DNA of 64,000 nucleotides from NCBI RefSeq assembly GCF_012913485.1, contig NZ_CP051774.1, forward strand, positions 2,294,001 to 2,358,000, written 5' to 3'. The stretch is from Luteolibacter luteus (GTDB taxonomy: Bacteria > Verrucomicrobiota > Verrucomicrobiia > Verrucomicrobiales > Akkermansiaceae). Position 1 is the first letter of the stretch. Each line of letters opens with the position of its first letter. This document shows positions 59,019 through 64,000 of this stretch, piece by piece. The notes under the pieces were generated by a model that was not told the origin of the DNA, ran no database searches, and was given only the letters and a program-made list of their open reading frames with translations. The translations under genes were made by a program, and so were the position numbers.

Positions 59019-62000
59019 TTAGATTTCGGCAGGCTGCAGCCACCGGAATCCGGTAATGGCAAAGCGGCGGCCGAAATCACCCGCCTGATTCGGATTTTCC
59101 GGATTGATCCCGCTCTCATCTGCCTTCACCGGGACGGGCGTTCGCTGGATCACAGCCTCACACCAGGCGCGGGCTTGCACCTCGCCGTGGCCATCGAGGG
59201 CATCGCCATAGGCGCGGACGACGAAGGTATCCGAGCGCGCGGAAAGCGCGGGGCCGATTACTTGCAGCACGTCTGCCTGGGTCAGGTAGGCAGGTGCACC
59301 CCAAGCTTTTGAGGACGGCTTCAGCGTCTGCTCCAGACGCGTGGCATCCTGGATGTTGTCGGGATGCTGGTAGTCCGGCAGCGAGTGCTTGTTATCCAGC
59401 GGGAAGGCAGAGATCAGGCTGCGGTTGAGATTGGCGCGCTCGATTGCGGCCTGCAGGGCCCCCATGCGACCGGTCTCGTCTTCGGCCAAGCGGCGATTCA
59501 CGAAATCTGCCATCGAAAGGAAGGGCCCGCGCAGCTTCACTTCCTGCACGATTGCCTGGGCAAGGGTATCAATCTCCCCCTCGGTCAATTCACGATGGCC
59601 GGCCCACGCTTCATCGCCATCCACCATCTGGCCGGTCTTCCATGCTCCTCCCGGCGCATTGAGCACGCGCGGAAAAGGAATGCCGCCCTCTTTGCCATAG
59701 CCGCTGCGGCGAGTGGAGGCGAGCAGGGCCTTCCACGCTTCGACCCGCGTCGAGTTCACATTGAACGCGCCGTCCACCATCAGATGATAGGCTGCCCGGT
59801 GGAAATCGGAGATCCCGGCAGTATCTGCCGTGCCGCGGGTCGCCGGAGCGAGCTTCATTCGGCCGTTGGGAAGAGGCTCTCCTTCAGGATCACCCATGAA
59901 AGCTGTCTTCTGAACCTCATTTCCACTAGAAAGGTAGTAGCGATCCCAAAGGGTTCTATTCACCTCGAAGGAAAGATCATAGACCAGATTGTCTTGGGCC
60001 GGGGCATTGGCGAGGATCGAGCGGGCAGCCAGCGCCCAACCGCCGTCGCCACCCGAACGCTGGCTATCACTCGACCACCCGAGGTCCCTTTCATGGAAAC
60101 CGCCGAGTTGGGCCGAAGCAGGGTTTGACGCGATCGCCGCCGTGCGGCTCATGCCCTGGTTCTCCCCGTTGCCGAGACGGGGATCGACAAGCGAATTCCC
60201 GATCGCGTTCGAAGGATGCCAGATCAGATCGGAGATTTTCGCATGCTGGAGTTGGGCGAGCGAAATGACGCCGGTCTCGTTCCTCGGTACATCGAAGAGC
60301 ACATAGCGACCGGTGCCCTCCTGAGGAGTTCCGAAGGGATTGCCACAATAGCGACCGTCATGGGGAACCGGCACTTGTTCCGGCCAGCTCACCGCCTGGT
60401 CGAAGAGATCCCGGGTATAGGCTCCGAAGAACCAGGGGCCACCCCCACTTCCCGTGGTCGGCAGCGTACCAGCGACATTCTCCCACGGGGAGCGGATCAC
60501 AAAAGAGGCACGCGGGTTCCAGTTCGCGAGCAAAGCTTCTTCGAAATGCGGAGTTCCCGAGAGCTTGCCAGAGCCAAGCAGGTTCGAAGGATGCTCATCG
60601 AACCAGCGCAGCCGGATTCCCTCGCGGGTGCGCACGTTCGGGATATCGGTCGGCTTGGGACTGGCGCGGTCGAGGAGCTGGATCGGCATCCGCTCGTAAT
60701 TGCTCCATGCGATCCGCGGTTCGCGGCCTGCACCAAATTGCAGGGAAGCGGAGACCACCGCGACCTGGGGCAAGGCATCGAACTCCTCGAAAGTCACCTT
60801 GCTCCTGTTCCCCATGCTCTTGAGGATCACGCGGGTGTCATCGCTCTGGTTCTCCACGCCATTGCGGCCGCCGCTGCTCCAGTAGGGTGTGGGAGCGTAC
60901 CAATATTTGATGGGCTGGAAATTGATGCCGCCACCGATCTCGCTGGCGGAGACATAATAGCATCGGCTCGGATCCGGAGGCACGTTGCAGGCCAGATCGT
61001 TGTTCGCGAGGTCGTAGGAACCCAGGCGGTACGCGCTCAGCCCGTCATACTCTGCCGAATGGGACGGCGAGAATACCAGGCACTCGCCGGGCTCGAAGGT
61101 GGTGGACGGAACGCTGAAATAATACGAGCCCATGTAGGGATCGTTATAGCCTTCGGAATTCATGATGCTGCCCGCTCCATTAAAGGCGGTGCTGCGGCCG
61201 CCCTCGAACATCAGCCACTGTGTCTCCTTGCGGAAGGCATAGGCGGGCAGGTTGTTGGCATTGAAGTTCTCCGTCCACATCTCCTGCCGCCCATTGCCCT
61301 GGATCATCGCGATCATGCGATCGCTCTTCATCCGGACATTGTACGGGTTCCATAGTACCACGCGCGGATACATCAGCTGCCGGATCTGGAAGATCTTCGT
61401 CGCCCCGTCGATGTGCACATAAGTGCTCATGTGGGTGAAGTTCGTCGCCTCAACCAGGATTGGCTGGAGGCTGGACAAGTGGTTGCCGGCAAGCTTGACC
61501 GCCGATTCATTGGCCAGTGCCAAGTTGCGGCTCAAGCCGGCCGCGGAGGTATCGAGCTCCGGCAAGCGGCTGGGCGCATCGCCACGATTGAAAGAAGTCG
61601 TGGCACGCACCCAGTCCCTCAAGACTCCGAAACGAGGTGCGGAACGGGCGTGACGGGGTGAAACCGAACTCTTCTGCTGGTCCGCATCCACACCCACAAG
61701 GGCATCGTCATCGCGAAGTCCCCCGGCATTCGGAATCTCCGGAATGTTTCCCGTGCTCTGGAAATAAGCCGTGAGATCCCGCTTCAGGCCCCCGGAAGCC
61801 ACATCTGCCAGTACCCCGCTGGATTCCACTGTGAAATCAAAAGCATGTTCACGGCTCCATGACTTGCCCGCCGATGAAAGCGTCGCCGTGCCTCTGCTGG
61901 CCAGACGGCGCTCCTCGCCCTCGTCAAACTTGGCACCCGCTCCCATCATTGACGCATCTGCCGCCTGCGAGGCCATGACCCGATACATCCCGCCGTTTCC

Positions 62001-62660
62001 CGGATCTGCGGGCTGGGCCGCCACCGCCGCATGCGGATCGCTGGTCGAGATATTGGCCCGCACTCCCAAGTCACCCGTCCACCAGGCGTAGTGACCGGTG
62101 GCGTCCCCATGCTCGTCTTCCAAGGCAAGTTTTTCCACCTGCACGGCGGGCTTTGCGGAATCCACGCTGCCGCTGCCCACCAAGGTCACGTGATCCTTAC
62201 CCGGCCGGTCGGACGGCTTGGCCGCGCCGCTGACCAACCAAGCCAACGCCTTGCCCTCCCGGTTGACTCCCTCCGATTGCCGTGTGTCCCTCAGACCGCC
62301 GTTGAGATCGTCCCGTTTCAGGACCGGAGTCCCATCGGCAAGGGTCGAACGCCATACACCGGTCCAATGAGGCTGGGCAATTTGGTCACCCAAGATTTCG
62401 GCGGTGGCCGTGACCCGCTGATCCGGTCCGGCATGACGCTGGAGTTGGCCGATGGCCTCCGCCAAGGCAAGCCGCGCATTCGCTCGGGCAACCGCCGCAT
62501 AACTCTCTCGTCCCGTCCGCTGCAGCTCGATCGAACTGAGGCCCAGAAGTCCAAACACAATAAGGGTCAGGAGCATCAGCAAGATGATGCTCACGACGAG
62601 AGCGAATCCCTTATTAGGAAAGACGCCGGGGGGCCTCTTCGGCTGGCCGGGACCAGTCAC
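59019..62660 (-). CDS. Verru_Chthon cassette protein A-like, prepilin-type N-terminus
   Basis: 1213 aa from GTG 62660. The N-terminus KGFALVVSIILLMLLTLIVFGLLGLSSIELQRT has a prepilin-like K-G-F, then a hydrophobic helix (PilX/GspK-like; no Glu at +5). The first 60 residues after it (AVARANARLALAEAIGQLQRHAGPDQRVTA) and the closing part AFVNSTRVEAW-like (GAFNVNSTRVEAWKALL) fit the long 'Verru_Chthon cassette protein A' proteins of this phylum. Proteins B-D of that cassette are not adjacent. Between lie long stretches rich in aromatic and Gly residues. Likely exported through a type II/IV-pilus-like machine; role unknown. Confidence 0.78.
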   Translation of the reverse strand: MTGPGQPKRPPGVFPNKGFALVVSIILLMLLTLIVFGLLGLSSIELQRTGRESYAAVARANARLALAEAIGQLQRHAGPDQRVTATAEILGDQIAQPHWTGVWRSTLADGTPVLKRDDLNGGLRDTRQSEGVNREGKALAWLVSGAAKPSDRPGKDHVTLVGSGSVDSAKPAVQVEKLALEDEHGDATGHYAWWTGDLGVRANISTSDPHAAVAAQPADPGNGGMYRVMASQAADASMMGAGAKFDEGEERRLASRGTATLSSAGKSWSREHAFDFTVESSGVLADVASGGLKRDLTAYFQSTGNIPEIPNAGGLRDDDALVGVDADQQKSSVSPRHARSAPRFGVLRDWVRATTSFNRGDAPSRLPELDTSAAGLSRNLALANESAVKLAGNHLSSLQPILVEATNFTHMSTYVHIDGATKIFQIRQLMYPRVVLWNPYNVRMKSDRMIAMIQGNGRQEMWTENFNANNLPAYAFRKETQWLMFEGGRSTAFNGAGSIMNSEGYNDPYMGSYYFSVPSTTFEPGECLVFSPSHSAEYDGLSAYRLGSYDLANNDLACNVPPDPSRCYYVSASEIGGGINFQPIKYWYAPTPYWSSGGRNGVENQSDDTRVILKSMGNRSKVTFEEFDALPQVAVVSASLQFGAGREPRIAWSNYERMPIQLLDRASPKPTDIPNVRTREGIRLRWFDEHPSNLLGSGKLSGTPHFEEALLANWNPRASFVIRSPWENVAGTLPTTGSGGGPWFFGAYTRDLFDQAVSWPEQVPVPHDGRYCGNPFGTPQEGTGRYVLFDVPRNETGVISLAQLQHAKISDLIWHPSNAIGNSLVDPRLGNGENQGMSRTAAIASNPASAQLGGFHERDLGWSSDSQRSGGDGGWALAARSILANAPAQDNLVYDLSFEVNRTLWDRYYLSSGNEVQKTAFMGDPEGEPLPNGRMKLAPATRGTADTAGISDFHRAAYHLMVDGAFNVNSTRVEAWKALLASTRRSGYGKEGGIPFPRVLNAPGGAWKTGQMVDGDEAWAGHRELTEGEIDTLAQAIVQEVKLRGPFLSMADFVNRRLAEDETGRMGALQAAIERANLNRSLISAFPLDNKHSLPDYQHPDNIQDATRLEQTLKPSSKAWGAPAYLTQADVLQVIGPALSARSDTFVVRAYGDALDGHGEVQARAWCEAVIQRTPVPVKADESGINPENPNQAGDFGRRFAITGFRWLQPAEI

Positions 62661-62761
62661 AATTACGTAGTTACATCGTGACGCCCCGGGACGCTAGCGG
62701 GAAATGTCAGCAGAAACCCCTGAAATCGCGTAGGTTGCAAGGTGCCACGCCGCGTGCACGA

Positions 62762-62773
62762 ATACGTAATGAC
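62762..62773 (-). promoter_or_regulatory. ATACGTAATGAC element upstream of the Verru_Chthon-A-like gene
   Basis: This 12-mer differs by one base from the element at 53786-53797 before the PEP-CTERM gene, and lies at a similar distance and orientation. Between it and the gene, TTACGTAGTTAC (62663-62674) contains another TACGTA. Possible operator; function inferred only from recurrence. Confidence 0.3.
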
Positions 62774-62781
62774 ACCATCTC

Positions 62782-63663
62782 CTAAGACCCTTCCTCTGCC
62801 ACCCTAACCAACTCTCGGATAAATACTTCCACAACATTGGAGGCTTCTCTCGCGGTGGAAACTCCAGCCGCGACACAAACCGGCTCGGGAGTTGGATCAA
62901 TGGGAAGCATGACCACCCGATCAAAGCGGCTGCCCGAAGCCATCAGCGCGACGCCCAAACCGGCTTCCACTGCTGCGGCGAGGCTGCTGACGCCATCGAA
63001 CTCTCCCGCCACCTTCGCCTGAAGCCCGTTTTCCCGGAACATGCGGGTCACACCCTGCCAATATTCCGGATATTCATTCCGCGAGTAGAGCAGCAAGCGC
63101 TGGCCATCGAGATCTGCCAGCTTGATCTTCTTCTTCGAGGCAAAAGGATGGGAGGCAGGAACGGCGAGGACCATGCCGTGATGACGGATCGGCGTCCATT
63201 TCAAGGCTTGGCTATCGCCTTCCCAGGGAACGGTCACGGCCACATCGATTTTCCCTTGGGCGAGGGCATCCCGCATTTCCGTGCTGGAGAGATCCGAAAG
63301 TTGGACACGGGCGCGGGGGTGCAATTGGGAGAAGCGTTCCAATGCGAGGCCGAGCAGGGGACCCGCCAAAGAAGGCGCGTAGCCGACCCGGAGTGGCTCC
63401 CCTTCAGCACTGGCGCGGACCAGTTTCACCACCCGCTCCGCACGTTCCAGCAGCTTGCTGCCTTCCTCCAGAAGCACGCCGCCAGCCGGAGTGAGCGTGA
63501 CCGAGTGGGCACCACGAGTGAAAAGCTCCACGCCCAGTTCTTCCTCCAAGGCCTTGATCTGGCGGCTCAGCGCCGGCTGCGTCAGATGCATCCGCTTGGC
63601 AGCCGCGGTGATGCTCCCCTCCTCTGCTGCCGCGAGAAACAACTGCAACTGCCGTAATTCCAT
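62782..63663 (-). CDS. LysR-family transcriptional regulator
   Basis: 293 aa. N-terminal winged helix: MELRQLQLFLAAAEEGSITAAAKRMHLTQPALSRQIKALEEELGVELF, then LTPAGGVLLEEG. The effector-binding part has LRVGYAPSLAGPLLGLAL and a typical RHHGMVLAVPASHPFA. It is divergent from the pirin gene with a 113-base gap, so it probably controls that gene. Its effector cannot be told. Length is normal. Confidence 0.93.
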   Translation of the reverse strand: MELRQLQLFLAAAEEGSITAAAKRMHLTQPALSRQIKALEEELGVELFTRGAHSVTLTPAGGVLLEEGSKLLERAERVVKLVRASAEGEPLRVGYAPSLAGPLLGLALERFSQLHPRARVQLSDLSSTEMRDALAQGKIDVAVTVPWEGDSQALKWTPIRHHGMVLAVPASHPFASKKKIKLADLDGQRLLLYSRNEYPEYWQGVTRMFRENGLQAKVAGEFDGVSSLAAAVEAGLGVALMASGSRFDRVVMLPIDPTPEPVCVAAGVSTAREASNVVEVFIRELVRVAEEGS

Positions 63664-63776
63664 GCTCGTGGTCTAGCAGAACGAAGCCGGGCTGGCCACA
63701 GGGCAATGACCGCCTGGCATGCTGAGCCTGCGGACACGGCATTAGCCGCGGGCGGAAATCATGGCAGGATGGCGGC

Positions 63777-64000
63777 GTGAAAACGAACACCGACCTCACG
63801 ATCCGCCGCTCCGGCGAACGCGGCCACGTCGATCATGGCTGGCTGGACAGCCGCTTCACTTTTTCTTTCGCCGACTACTACGACCCGTCCCACATGGGCT
63901 TCCGCTCGCTTCGGGTGATCAATGACGACCGTGTCGCCCCCGGCGGCGGCTTTCCGACTCATCCGCATCGCGACATGGAGATTTTCTCCTACGTGCTGGA
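63777..64000 (+). CDS. Pirin-family protein, 3' end outside window
   Basis: The frame starts with GTG 63777 ([23 protein letters not shown]) and is open to the right edge. [49 protein letters not shown] is split here into its known parts: '[13 protein letters not shown]', '[13 protein letters not shown]' and the metal site '[10 protein letters not shown]'. These are the N-terminal cupin motifs of pirin/YhaK-type proteins, some of which are quercetinases. An AGGA lies about nine bases before the start. Divergent from the LysR gene. The rest is outside the window. Confidence 0.9.
   Translation, partial: MKTNTDLTIRRSGERGHVDHGWLDSRFTFSFADYYDPSHMGFRSLRVINDDRVAPGGGFPTHPHRDMEIFSYVL

Overview
The window looks like a chromosomal segment of a Verrucomicrobiota bacterium, probably Verrucomicrobiae near Luteolibacter or Haloferula. 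The reasons are a planctomycete/verrucomicrobial cytochrome-DUF1553 plus DUF1501 gene pair, a very long protein matching the Verru_Chthon cassette protein A type, a PEP-CTERM surface protein, a sulfatase with a C-A-V-A-R active site, high GC, and frequent gene starts without Shine-Dalgarno motifs. The taxonomic call is inference; no rRNA gene is present.

Layout. 1-11.9 kb holds mixed accessory and metabolic genes: a PcfJ-like gene cut by the left edge, a thin [2Fe-2S] ferredoxin, a GH39-like glycosidase, an ABC-2-like permease, the DUF1501/PSCyt pair, an SMP-30 lactonase, a divergent DoxX/HxlR pair and a cell-wall amidase. 11.9-28.1 kb is one long minus-strand str-S10-spc run (rpsL, rpsG, fusA, rpsJ through secY, adk, map) transcribed leftward from a promoter near 28.25 kb. 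It lacks tuf, rpsN and rpmD at their usual places. It also carries a foreign-looking secreted coiled-coil gene between rpsS and rplV. 28.6-32.6 kb contains a sulfatase, a CAU tRNA, a peroxiredoxin and a beta-CASP metallo-hydrolase.

32.7-46.3 kb is a purine-degradation locus. uraD, a urate oxidase and xdhC lie on the left. A six-gene minus-strand run follows, in transcription order uraH, allC, allB, ureidoglycine aminohydrolase, ureidoglycolate amidohydrolase and a one-piece xanthine dehydrogenase. Together they encode every step from xanthine to glyoxylate, CO2 and ammonia by the plant-type ureide route. The last four genes overlap by 4, 20 and 4 bases, which suggests translational coupling. 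Arrays of 7-base repeats lie between these genes and, in two places, inside allC.

46.5-49.6 kb is a small AT-richer defence-like island: a PstI/BsuBI-type restriction endonuclease and methyltransferase, plus a winged-helix protein with a QIG (RHIM-like) motif whose frame is broken by one TGA. 49.8-52.0 kb holds two tandem DUF937-like paralogues. 52.0-54.0 kb is repeat-rich with a PEP-CTERM gene. The rest holds an Hsp70, tRNA-Val, a cluster of three related small membrane proteins, the Verru_Chthon-A-like gene with a secreted partner, and a divergent LysR/pirin pair cut by the right edge.
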